Positions 38,161 through 48,850 of a DNA stretch of 64,000 nucleotides are shown one piece after another. The notes under the pieces were generated by a model that was not told where the DNA came from, ran no database searches, and saw only the letters and a program-made list of their open reading frames with translations. Within the stretch, counting starts at the first letter, position 1. Each line of letters starts with the position of its first letter. A program made the translations under genes and the position numbers. The DNA is from Plectrocnemia conspersa (lineage: Eukaryota; Arthropoda; Insecta; Trichoptera; Polycentropodidae), in contig VTFK01000036.1 in NCBI GenBank assembly GCA_009617715.1, positions 930,001-994,000 on the forward strand, read 5' to 3'.

Positions 38161-41109
38161 CACCCCATAATATTTGGTAAAAAAAAAAAAAAGATTTTTT
38201 TTTCAAAATAGTGGCAAATTTAAAAACTTAAGGTATCATAACTTCGTCGGATAAAATCCTACAAAAAAGTGCGCCTAATAAAAAAACGTTTTGAAGCTAA
38301 ACCTGCATCGAAATAAAATATATAAAAAATAGTTTTTTGCTTTAAAACAAGTTTTATATTATTGTAGATTGATCAGACCCCCATATAAGCTTTTATGAGA
38401 CTTGCAATTTAATTAACGCTGTTAATTCCTTTGCTTTAATGTAAAAGTCGTAATCACTACAGAATTTAAAATTAATTGTCGATTTAAATAGAAAAAATAT
38501 GCTAAAGAATATTTTTATTAAAATGGATCATCAAGTTAAAAATAAAAACATAATTAATTAAAGACTAAAGGTAAATATTAAATTGATTTTATTGTCTTAG
38601 CCATTTTTAAAGAAAAATATTAGTTGAACATTCAAAAAAAAAAAGTATTTAACGACTAAAGAGAATGCAAAAAGCCAAGACTTTTATTTATGCAAAGGAA
38701 GGTTATAATTTTTTATTGTTGTGTATAAAGAACTTTTATTATTTTGAGTAATGTAGGTTTATCTCAATTAAGAAAATAAGTAGACGAGTTAAGAAAACGT
38801 AAAAAGGCAAGAAACATTTCCATAAAAAACCAAAAGGTTTAGTACAGCTATGACATAAAATTGTTTAAAGAACATAATTTTTACATAGGTCTTTAGCTGC
38901 AAAAAGCATCTTTAAATTCAGGTATACTAATCTAAAATATATAAAAAAATATGCAATATGTCAAATAATTATTTTGAAATACACTTTAATTTCTGATATA
39001 TCTCTAATGTTAAAATATATTTAAATCACAATAATATATATTATTTAATATGATAAACCTTTTATAAAAATATCTCTATGTTAAAAACCGACTCTTAATT
39101 ATTTGTATTAAAATTTAAAAAATTGTTAATTTTGTAACTATTTTATTACACACACAAAATATGCTTTTAATACATTCAATATAATTAAAACTAGCAAAGA
39201 ACTAGCAAAATAAAATTAATTTGAAAAAGTTGAAATTTACTTGATTCACTTCTTTGAGAATTAACATAATTATCCATTTTATATGTACTAAGTTTTATTC
39301 AAAATTGTTGATAATATATAATATAATAGTAAAAAAAAAAAAGGAGAGGTATAAAAATATAATATAAGCGTATAAGCTTAACATATTATTATAGCATTAG
39401 ATATAATTTCATTCAGAGATCCAAATTAGCAAAATAGATGTTATTACCAATTATGCTTCATGAATTATTATTATATTACTATTCTTTGTAAGTTACCAAA
39501 TAATATATATTTTTTGACAATCAACGGGTAATATAAAAAAAGTCTAAGTGTTATAAATAACATATTTAAATTTAATATTATAACGAAGGCGATATTTTAT
39601 TGTACGTTAATTAATTATTCATACGGTGTTATTTTTTTTTAATTACCATTTAAGCTCCATCAACTTTTTGAAGTATCGCTTAGATAATTGTATAAACCGT
39701 CTTACGGGGATTTACATACAATTTTAATATATTATAATATATTTAAATAAAGCATTTTTATTCAAGTCAATATTTAAATATTTAATGAACGTTTATGGTA
39801 ATACCAAACATATAACTTTATAAATGTATATTTATTTATTAAAAGTAGCTAAGATTGAGAATCACTGCACACAACTTAATCCCATTTAGACACCACAGTT
39901 CACCCTAGTATTAAACGACTTATTTCGCACAGACATCATAACGATGCAGCTTTTATATTTCTATTTTTTTATAAGATCATAAAAAATTTCACTACTAGCG
40001 CAAAATGAAATTTTACGAAAGCAATTTTCATTATTTTTTAACATAAAATAAATACTTCTTTTAACGTTAACTATTTCACAACGTAAATAATGTGTTCTCA
40101 GTATTGTCCCACATAAATCTAGACTCTTTATCGCTAAACCGGGATTTGTTGGCTTCTCTGGACTCTTTTTGGACTTAACAGATTGTGCCAATTTACACAT
40201 CAAGTTAAAATAAATTTGCTCAAATAAAAAACAAGAAATACGTCTATCTATATAAAGGGGAATGAAAGAGTTCCGCCTTCCATATATAAAGTGTTATTAT
40301 TAAATAAGAAATTTTACACGAGCGCGTAAGTATCTCGATGGGGGATCTTTGTATATTGCGTTCACGTGCCATAATATTTTTTTTCTCCATAAATTTTATG
40401 AAATTTTTCATCATCTCAATAAATACCTTTATGCGAGGACGGGTTTATTGTTAGGGGAATATCTCGACTTATCCTGGTTATATTGTTGTAAAACGTACTT
40501 ATGGAACTGAGAAAGAAAAAAAATTATGCGCTGGTTAAAGGAAAATATAAGTATGATACGTATAGTCATTTTACTACATATGTAGAGATGTACTGGTAAT
40601 TTTACTCAGGTTTTATATTTAGGATATTCTTATACTGAAATTTATATTTATTTAATTATAGTTTTCCTTCTTTTTATTTGTCTATGATTTATTAATTTAT
40701 TCGTAACAGGTTTATTAGTAAATTTTGTGTATTTTAAACTATTTAGATAGCTCATTAATTGAGTATAAATATATTATAAACCACTAGCAAAATATATTTT
40801 ACAAAGGTTATAAAATACTTGTAAAATTGTATATTTTATTCGACTATAAAATACTGTTTATTAATATTTATAGTTTTATCTAGATATAAATTTAATATTT
40901 TTGTAAAATATTTATCAACATACCCAAGATCTTTATCCAATTTAAATATGTATACATATTTAAATACTTAATTTTTTTGATATAATACCATTTTAATATC
41001 TTAAGTATTTTTAGAAATTTGTACAATATTTACTATTTTATAACACTATATTTTTGTCGTCTAAGGCTATACTAATATTTCTATGTCGAAATTATACTAA
41101 ACCAATCAA

Positions 41110-41113
<4 letters not shown>
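38161..41113. other. Very AT-rich intron stretch
   Basis: Low-complexity AT-rich DNA with many A/T homopolymers. It may contain the 3' remainder of the hAT element, but no matching terminal repeat was identified. No coding exon was seen on either strand. Confidence 0.5.

Positions 41114-41192
<79 letters not shown>
41114..41192. repeat. (TA)n microsatellite, about 39 units
   Basis: An uninterrupted 79-bp alternating TA run. It creates a spurious Ile-Tyr repeat in translation. Its length in the assembly may be imprecise. Confidence 0.98.
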
Positions 41193-41198
<6 letters not shown>

Positions 41199-42259
41199 CA
41201 AATTTAACCTTTATCACAGTCTCTCAAAATACAAATATATTTAAAAATGTCTTCACAATTAATTTAATTTGCTTAGTACATTTTATTTTTAAATCATCTT
41301 TATCAACTTCTTTGCAGTTCAAAAATACAGCTACTATAGTCCAATTATTATATATAATTAGTCAATGCCTAAGTGAGCAACGGTATCATATTCATAAAAT
41401 TATGTACACACGTATATGTATAAAATTAAATAAATATATAAGTTTTGCCTCTTTAACTACAAAATAAATTGTCCAAAAAATTGAGCTACGTGACAAATGG
41501 CTCGAAATAATCCAGTTGCGGTAGGTTAAGGGTTTAACGAGCTTTTGAACCTTAAACATATCGGGCACTAAATTTGATAAATTACCAATGCCGCAGTCTG
41601 GGAGGCTGTATTTCTATGTGTGGTTAGACGAAGGAGAGGCATTACTCAATTCTGGATTAAACAGGCTAAAAATAGATAACAGAATCAGGTATATTACTGT
41701 GACACATTTATTTATGAAATTATATTTTATTAACTAGATTTTTCTCACCAAAATAGAACACTTATATCTGTTATAATAATGATAAACATAGGATTATAAT
41801 TTTACTACATTTATCCTTAAGGGAGCAATCATAATAAATGTATTTTCAAAATTTGTATAAATGATAAAAACATGTATAAATTTCTATAATGCTCAAACTA
41901 CATGCAATGGATTGAACCATAATATAATTTATATAGAAAAGTGAAATATTTTTATCGAAAATTAAAATATAAAAGACGTCACTTAAATTTAAAACCTAAA
42001 TTTTTTATTAAATAAAATAGATTTAAAAACTCTTATTCAAGCTAAAGAATCGGGGATAATCGTGTGACTTTTAATTTTTGTGTCAATTTGTTTGTCTTGG
42101 CTCACGAATCGTGTTCATAATAGAAAACAACTACGCTATACTGGTTGATCCAATTCGAGTTTTTAGCACCATAAATCAGACAGCTGTCAATAATCACGCC
42201 TGTTCAAAGTGTCAAGTGCTAGTCTACAAGGATACAATAAGAACTAAAGTTTAAAAACA
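41193..42259. other. Intron stretch, nothing recognised
   Basis: AT-rich sequence with a short less AT-rich block at about 41480-41680. No coding frame, transfer RNA or clear terminal repeat was seen. The part next to 42260 may be the 5' end of the mariner copy. Confidence 0.4.
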
Positions 42260-42590
42260 ATGAACAGCGAAGATTTTACGCAGTTAGTGTGTTAGAGCAG
42301 TAGGAAGTTGATCGTCTTCTCTGATAAAGCACATTTTCACTTTTCTGGGTATGTTAATAAGCAAAATTGCCACATATGGATCGAGATAAATTCACGAATG
42401 AGCATTACATGCACACAAAAAAGTGACTTTTGGTGCGCACTGTGGTCAGGCGGCGTCATTTGGCCTTGTTATTTTAAAACAGCGAAGGCCGAACCGATTA
42501 CTTTTGGCACCAAATCTAAGATATTGACAGTGAAAAGTTCGCAGGTTGCGTTATTTCATGTTTTGGTGACGTCACTTGGCCGCCAACATA
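42260..42590 (+). pseudogene. Internally deleted mariner-type transposase
   Basis: From 42308 the plus frame reads LIVFSDKAHFHFSGYVNKQN, then CHIWIE, and later WCALWSGGVIWPC. This is the first-aspartate region of IS630/Tc1/mariner transposases (FSDEAHF, GYVNKQNCRIW, VWCALWSGGVIGP). In another frame, 42535-42588 reads KFAGCVISCFGDVTWPPT, matching the family's KFPGRVISRxGDVxWPPRS just before the last catalytic aspartate region. The block normally lying between them, with the second Asp (QQDGATCH), is missing, so an internal deletion plus frameshift joins the two. An upstream ATG at 42260 begins MNSEDFTQLV and soon meets a stop; it may be the eroded 5' coding end. Terminal inverted repeats could not be placed. 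The element is dead. Confidence 0.82.
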
Positions 42591-43697
42591 AAGTTTGGCA
42601 AGGTAAAGCAAGTAGCAAAAATCAAATTTGCACTAGCAGTTTTGACACAACAGCGACATATTTTAATAAATTATACAATGGTAAAATTATAGTATTTGTA
42701 ATGAGTATCATAGCTTTAATATTTATTAGGCTTACTCAAAGTTGAAAATAATTTATGAAAACTGTAATTATAACGTTTTTAGCAACCAGATGCTCTGAAA
42801 GCTAATACTGTAAATATAAGTCATTTCGTACACATGTTGGAAAAGTTTTATTCGTGGACACGTCGTTTATCATGTGATACGAATAGTTTGCAAGTAAAAC
42901 TTTTTTTGGTCGCCATTATCGATACTTTGCGACCTCAAAAGCACTCGGCGGCAAAAAGTGTGCCATTAAAAAATGAAACTTTTAAAATGGCCACCAGGCT
43001 AACTTTTGACGAAAGGCCAAATATAAATCTATTCATGTTTTTCATTTTTGCTTAAACTTTTCCGTACTTAACGGGTAAGTGTCGAGCGCGCGAAGTTTCT
43101 CTCTTTCTCTTTCGAAAGGACGATCGACTTTTCGAGGGTCCTTTCGAGAAATGGGCTAAGAGCGAAAAAAAACAAAAAACTGGAATTATGAGGGTGTGTT
43201 TTTGACCGCCGCTCATTTTTTTGTGTGCTAAAATATGTTTTAATGTATTGCGAGGGGCGGAAAAGCTGTTTACGATTCGGAAGGGCATTATTAACCCTTT
43301 GAAGGGACTTTCGAGGCGTTGGGGTTTTTCTTAAAACGGTTGAAAAGCACTTGGAATGCTAGCCAACGTCATTTATGATAAATATCAATTCCAAACAATG
43401 AAGAAATATGTGATTTTTCGACCTTCTATAATAATACAAATAAATAAAATAGCCATTTCGAGGAAATGTGATCTTAAAAAAGCAATCCGTGGACGATTGA
43501 ATGAAAATATAGGACCTAATTTAAAACAGGGAATGTTCGTAAACAAACAGCTAATAATTTATGAATCATTTATATATTTTAATGAATAAAATATGTGTTT
43601 ATAAATAAAAATACATTTATTACTAAAGAAAATAAAATATACAACAATATAAATGGGTTCATAAATATATTATACAAAAACTAAAATCAGTCTATTC
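42591..43697. other. Intron stretch; includes a less AT-rich island
   Basis: AT-rich intron between the mariner and LINE remnants. About 42900-43340 is clearly less AT-rich, with many CpGs and CTTTCGA-type repeats (TTTCGAAAGGACGATCGACTT, TTTCGAGGGTCCTTTCGAG region). No reading frame here resembles a known protein. It could be conserved non-coding DNA, but the sequence alone does not show that. Confidence 0.4.
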
Positions 43698-44040
43698 CTA
43701 GCTTTGGCAATGTATAAATAATGCAGAAGTTATATATGTATACTTAATATGGTTTCTTTTTTTTAGTGTAAAAAAATTCTGGCTTAGATTTGGAAAAAAA
43801 TGTATTACTGGCGTTACTCCACACCTAGCAAACATACAATGAAGTGGGCCTGAATAATTAAGATTTAAATTTTTTAAGTAAGCACTACTGCTAATAAATA
43901 TAGGCATGAGGGCAGAAATGGCAGAAAGATCGGTAAAACGAAGTTTCAAAATGTGCTTATTAAAATTAACCTTGGAGTCCAGGTGTAATCCTAGATATTT
44001 AACAATGGTTTTCCATTTAATTTTAAGCTGTATTAATTCA
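43698..44040 (-). pseudogene. Non-LTR retrotransposon reverse-transcriptase remnant
   Basis: The minus frame from 44039 reads ELIQLKIKWKTIVKYLGL and continues HLDSKVNFNKHI, then a weaker stretch with ALMPIFISSSAYLKNLNL, and stops at 43698. VKYLG(L/V).LD..(L/V).(F/W)..HI is the standard signature following the palm in jockey/I-type LINE reverse transcriptases. The downstream part normally carries K...Y..(I/L).P.(L/M).YG..VW, and here it is replaced by sequence I cannot match, so the copy is truncated and decayed. No endonuclease, earlier RT block or poly(A) tail was found. It lies in the same orientation as the host gene, inside its intron. It is a fossil insertion with no expected function. 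Confidence 0.72.
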
Positions 44041-44475
44041 AACTTTATTCATTTAACTTGCAGTGTTTAATAGTAAATATACATTTTTATGAATAAATTA
44101 TTTCAGTCTATTTTTCATATATTTTATCTATCATAGCAAAATTTCAAAACTTTTAATACAATATATTTGTATATTTAAAGAATTTCAACATTTTAGTTGT
44201 TGATCGCATACTAAGATTTAGCAGTCGAATCTTTTCAGATTTTAATAAAAATATTTATGTATTTGTATTACAATACATGATAAAATAAATGCTATTTACT
44301 ATAAAGATGAATTCGATCCTTACTTAAATAATGACGTTGCATTAGGATTTTTTTTAAAAGTAAGAACATATATAATGTTTGATCTCAGAAAGCAAGGGTT
44401 AACAGTAAATAATGAACCATTTCATATAATTAAAAATCAATTTTTAGCTGCTTATTAAAAAAGTAAGATAAAAGT
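44041..44475. other. Intron sequence 3' of the channel exon
   Basis: AT-rich intronic DNA between the channel exon's donor and the LINE remnant. I searched the minus strand for the next domain I coding block (YIFLAIY..EM, LRNPWNWLDF) and did not see it here. Confidence 0.6.
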
Positions 44476-44481
44476 ACTCAC
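44476..44481 (-). other. Splice donor of the channel exon
   Basis: On the minus strand the exon ends ...GAAGCAGA and is followed by GTGAGT, a consensus 5' splice site. Reading through it meets an in-frame TGA at once, so the coding sequence must stop here. The junction falls after the second base of a Glu codon (GA|). Confidence 0.88.
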
Positions 44482-44690
44482 TCTGCTTCTTCGATGGTCT
44501 CCGACATAGCCAAAAATACACAATTCAGCAAGATGGTAGCCATAACAACATAATCGAATAACTGATTGGTGCACAAAAATATACAAGTTCTTCTCATCGA
44601 CGACCATGGCGACCACCAGAAAAATGCACTTGTAGCGGTGAAACGATGGATGTAGTTCTTCCTGAAGCGCTTAGACACTACGCAGAAAGT
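44482..44690 (-). CDS. NaCP60E: Internal exon of DSC1/BSC1-type voltage-gated cation channel (domain I, S1)
   Basis: One 209-bp internal exon, 69 codons plus two bases of a split Glu codon, read on the minus strand. The peptide starts TFCVVSKRFRKNYIHRF, the cytoplasmic stretch before S1, and goes on through SPWSSMRRTC to a hydrophobic S1 helix at residues 35-62 (FDYVVMATILLNCVFLAM), ending SETIEEA. This layout (VVSK, basic stretch, RFTAT, SPW..RR, TNQLFDY, ILLNCVFLAM) matches domain I of para-like four-domain channels. The FCVVSKRFRK, TNQ.FDY and ETIEEAE motifs fit the DSC1/BSC1 (NaCP60E) branch better than para, which reads VVVSKGKDIFRFSA and IMPTTPTVEST. Family knowledge: this plasma-membrane channel is neuronal and, although sodium-channel-like, conducts mainly calcium. 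The exon starts in phase 0 and ends after two codon bases. No neighbouring exon (S2-S4, or the N-terminal start) was found in the window. WWSPWSS looks divergent compared with the LxPFNP usual in relatives. Confidence 0.9.
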
Positions 44691-44709
44691 CTGAAAAAAT
44701 AAAATAAAA
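44691..44709 (-). other. Splice acceptor of the channel exon
   Basis: A T-rich tract ending in TTTTTTCAG on the minus strand sits directly before ACT TTC TGC (Thr-Phe-Cys). The homology to the channel family begins exactly after this AG. The residues upstream in the same frame (MNINICLMYFFILFFQ) are intron read-through. Confidence 0.88.
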
Positions 44710-47650
44710 AAATACATTAAACATATATTTATATTCAAACTAGAACCCGTCGATTAATCAGCAAAAATGAACTTAAATGGCAATAAAGCATCTGGGTAAA
44801 AATAAAATAATTTAACGGCTGACTTAAATTAACCGACAATATACATAGATATATTAAATTTGATATCAGTTTAAAAATAAACTAATTGATAAACATAAAA
44901 CTGTAAATAATAACTCATGTCACATAAAATTTAATAACACAAATATCAATCGGTTAAATGTATCCTAAGAGAAACGGATCAGTAAGTAAATGATAAAGAC
45001 CTCATTTGTAATTAAATATGGAAGTTCAAAATTTAATTCCTGAGGTACATAAAGTTTATTTAAACATTGACTGAGTATCTTTGATGTATTAAATATTTGT
45101 TATGGTACAGTATTGATAAACAAAAATCGTGACAATGATATGTCTGTGTATGACGGCTGTAAAAAGCTTCACAGCAAGTGACAGAATTGTTCAAAAGTAA
45201 ATTATTACAACTGTGTATGGTTTACCTCTAAACAAACATTCTGGTCAGTGGTTTTGTTTGTTCAAACTGGATCAGAAAATCGTTTGCGTTTAACTATTAA
45301 TCTGTCGGATCGGTTTGTTTTGCGGTTGGCCTAACTTGTCCCACGCAGTTGCCTATCCAATATATAACGCAAATAGAGCTGCAATTAATGCACAATTATC
45401 GCATGAAGTACTAAACTTAAGCCTAACTAATTGAGTGCTAAGCTTGATCAAACATTCACGCCCAAGACTGAGCTGCGCAAATATTGAATCGGTTAAAACA
45501 TTGGATTGGTAAACATCATGGGTAGGCGTTAACTCGCTTAAGTGCCTAATCGCAAATTCGCATGAGAAGCGTATGAAAAATAAAATTATATTCTAATTTT
45601 TATTATATATTATTTGAAAACAATGTTTCTGATTATACTTTTGCTATTCCTTAATCATACAATATGTTTTTTTTGTGCGAGATAATGAGTCACTCTTCTC
45701 AACAGCAAAAACAATTTTTACGCCTTCCAAAAATATTTGCGGATTAAATGTTTATCGGTCGTATCTACTATGACCGAAATTCGCAGAATTCGTTCGATGA
45801 ACAAAGCAAAATGTTGGAGAGGCTCACCTTTTCGTTTATAGCTTATCTTAAAAAAACAGATGTGCGTAGCAAATTACTGATCAATTACTGATATTATAAC
45901 TATTCAAAATAATTTTTATTAAGTAATTTAATTTTTTATAGGTACTTTTTTTACTTTTTTGCACTAATTGCTTAAATAAAACTGAGGAAAAAAATATGAA
46001 TATATTCGAATATTTAAATACGTTTTCCAATTTTTTAATTTAATTATTTAAATTGTTGAAAACTACGAATAATTGTTCTTTTTGATAGGCTGCTAAAACG
46101 CTGTTTTATATTATACATGCGTAAGACATGACGGTTATGTGTGGTTTAAATATCCATTTTTAACATATCTGAATCAGATTTCGAGAATTTCCAAGCATAA
46201 TGATGTGCAGGTTTGTGTATTCTAACATTATTATAATTTACATATAAAAAATCAGCTTTAGGTTTATATTTATATACACTAAGGCGCTCTCGGAAGAACG
46301 CAACGGAAATGGAATTTTAAATTTAGAACTTTATTAGAATGTATGATGTTGTATGTGAATATATGTATATTTTTTTATTATGTGTCGTAAACATCGCTGC
46401 ATATTATATAAGGACTGTGTGTATTTTATGTAATGTGTTATTTAAAATTAATGGTAGAATTACACGGAGCGATATCGCAGACACTGCGGTATAAATGTTT
46501 CACTATTAATCTCTGGTGTAATGGTTACTGTCTCGGACTATTAATTTGTAGAAGCGAAAAGAGATGTAGTGATGTATTATATATATATATATAAAAAAAA
46601 TATTAACTAATATTTGTTAATTGTAAAAAAAAAAGTATAATGAATCAAAAAGGCGCTAAAATTCGTGATAATGGCAGGAGTATCATTACCGAAATTTAAA
46701 ATATGACTTCAAATCGCGATGAATTCTGTGTGTTAAATAAATATAAATACTCGCGAGCAGTTAAAGCAATATATTAAGCAAGATAAAAATATAAAATAAT
46801 GTATTATATAATTATACAAGAAATAGTATTTAAGTAAAATTTTCGAATTGTAGCTAAAAGTTATAACCTTATTCCCTCGGTGATGGTTACATATTTTATA
46901 AGGGCTACATGTATTTTAATGCAAAAAGTTAGATTTATCTTGTTATTATATTGTGTAATTGACACTGTTTTTGTACTTTTTTTATTGATGTTTCCACGAA
47001 ATATGGGAAAAGAAAACACTTTATAAAAATGCTTAAATTTTCATAAAAATAGAGGCTTTTAAAATAGTAGCGATATTATAAAGTTGCAAAGTAAGTTTGT
47101 AATGGCTTATGAATATTAAGACGTGCCTATTTTAATGTATTTAAAATTTTATCCTTGAAAGTAAAGAATAAAAAAAACTATAAAATAATGATTTAAATGC
47201 ATCATGTAAATATTTTTTTATGTGAAATTATAGTAAAATAAAATATTTCTTTATAATGACTATTTAAAAGCTAACTTAAATTAATAATTAAAAAAATATA
47301 TATATATATCAATCTGAGCTACAAAATGATTTATCAAGTAATACCTGAACAATTTAATATTTTTCATATGTGAAAGTTCACCCAAACTTGTGAAAAATAT
47401 TTTTTTTTTTGAGACATTAAACATATTGTATGTATATATTCAAACCTGTAAATATATGTTCTGCAGAACACAAGTCATACTACTAATTACTTCTAACTTA
47501 ATTATTGAATGTATACTATAATCCGTATATATGTATGTTACAATGAAAATATATGCAGACTGTCTTTCACTAGTTGATATATATTTTTACCGGCAAAATT
47601 ATTATTTAACTCATTTATAAAAAAAGAGGCGATTATATCTTACAAAGCAA
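44710..47650. other. Intron sequence 5' of the channel exon
   Basis: AT-rich. About 45120-45560 and 45680-45850 are more complex. Near 46511, TGGTGTAATGGTTACTGTCT resembles a tRNA D-arm (A box), but no T-arm follows, so it is at most a SINE relic. I looked for the preceding channel exon and did not find it. Confidence 0.45.
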
Positions 47651-48414
47651 ACATATGTATATTTTATACTGAATGTGTATTAGCAGTTAATTTATATTTT
47701 CACTGATGTTTTAGTGAAATCATATCCGAATATATTTTCACCGGTAGATATTTATTTTTACTAGCAAAAATAATGCTATTTTAAAATATCTATGATAACT
47801 CAATTTATCAGTAAAAATGTAATGTATATTATAGATGCTAGTAAAATAAAATTATACATAAAATAAAATTATATAAATTTAGTTTTAAAAAATATTTTTT
47901 AAAACTAAATTTATCTCGAATTTAGTTTTAAAAAAAATCGTTTAGGTGACACGTCATCTATTAAGACCAAAATAAATACAGTTACACTGATATTGACTAG
48001 TGATTTTATAAATTAATTGTTTGATACATTTAAATTATATTTATACAAGTAAAAATATAACTTTACTTAAAAATACATATTCACTGCAACATTTGCAAAA
48101 AGTCTATATGATGTTCAAATTCAAACCTAACCTTAACGAATTAACCAGACCCAACATAATTTAAAGAAAGTTAATTTTTTGCGCTTTCATTAGGTTAGGT
48201 TTGGATTTAAACAGCAAATATACGTTTTGCAACTGTAAAATTGAGTTACATAAACATTTTAACGCAGAATTTTTGCTTGTAAAAATATATATCCACTGGT
48301 GAAAATATATTCAGATATCTTTTTACTGAAAAATTTATTGAAATTATATGTATACTAGTTAAAATATAACTTCACTGAAAATACACATTCACTGTAACAT
48401 ATATACGCATGTAT
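47651..48414. mobile_element. Foldback-like element, best copy of family B
   Basis: The first about 125 bp (from ACATATGTATATTTTATACT to ACTAGCAAAAATAATGC) align with the reverse complement of about 48263-48414 (ACATGCGTATATATGTTACA ... ACAAGCAAAAATTCTGC), with indels. This makes long imperfect inverted ends around a 764-bp unit. Inside are a 42-bp perfect palindrome (47873-47914), a second partial end-like block at about 48040-48100, and CCTTAACGAATTAACCAGAC, also seen near 3253 and 3470. It has no coding capacity. Related pieces lie at 2914-3780, 8095-8293 and 58550-58800. The family name is unknown to me. Confidence 0.75.
47873..47914. repeat. 42-bp perfect palindrome
   Basis: Centred on AAAAAATATTTTTT with flanks AAATTTAGTTTT and AAAACTAAATTT, extended by two pairs. 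It has no loop, so it could extrude as a cruciform. It lies inside the family B copy, and half of it recurs just downstream at 47919-47931. Confidence 0.97.
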
Positions 48415-48544
48415 TTCTTATTGTAATTGTGTGAGTTGTTATTATTATTCTTTAAAAGTAATTGCACACATTTTTGCCATGACAACTCATATTCGTGGCG
48501 TTAAATTAGGTACTAAGGATTCGTTTAAGAGATATATATGTCCC

Positions 48545-48850
48545 TTGGATTTACTAAGAGTTTTTTGTCAGCGTGACAAATAAATAAGTATGCGTATACG
48601 AACGGAAAGCAATTAACAGTAATTGTCGGTTGAAATCGCTTGACCTTAGTAAAAAAATAAATAAAGGTCAGTGTCGAGCAGGTAGAATTATCCCCGAATT
48701 GCGCATTTTTAAATATTCTAAATTTGAATATGCTATTATGCTGCCACTAACTAATAAGATCTGTATCAGACAAAATAAAGTGTGGCCATTCCAAAAAAAT
48801 GGCATTGGTCAGAAGATTATGTAGTGAAAAGCACGGTGGACTTTTCCTCT
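48545..48850. repeat. Interspersed repeat fragment (family C)
   Basis: It shares GCGTGACAAATAAAT with 13183-13195 and its surroundings, and a 23-bp block at 48752-48774 with 33345-33367. The frames across it are uninformative. Confidence 0.5.

Noticed and set aside
41054..41467. 137-codon plus-strand ORF
   Set aside because: Its length comes from the TA microsatellite (Ile-Tyr repeat). The flanks are AT-rich non-coding DNA.
46505..46560. tRNA gene near TGGTGTAATGGTTACTGTCT
   Set aside because: Only an A-box-like D arm is present. No T arm or paired acceptor stem follows.
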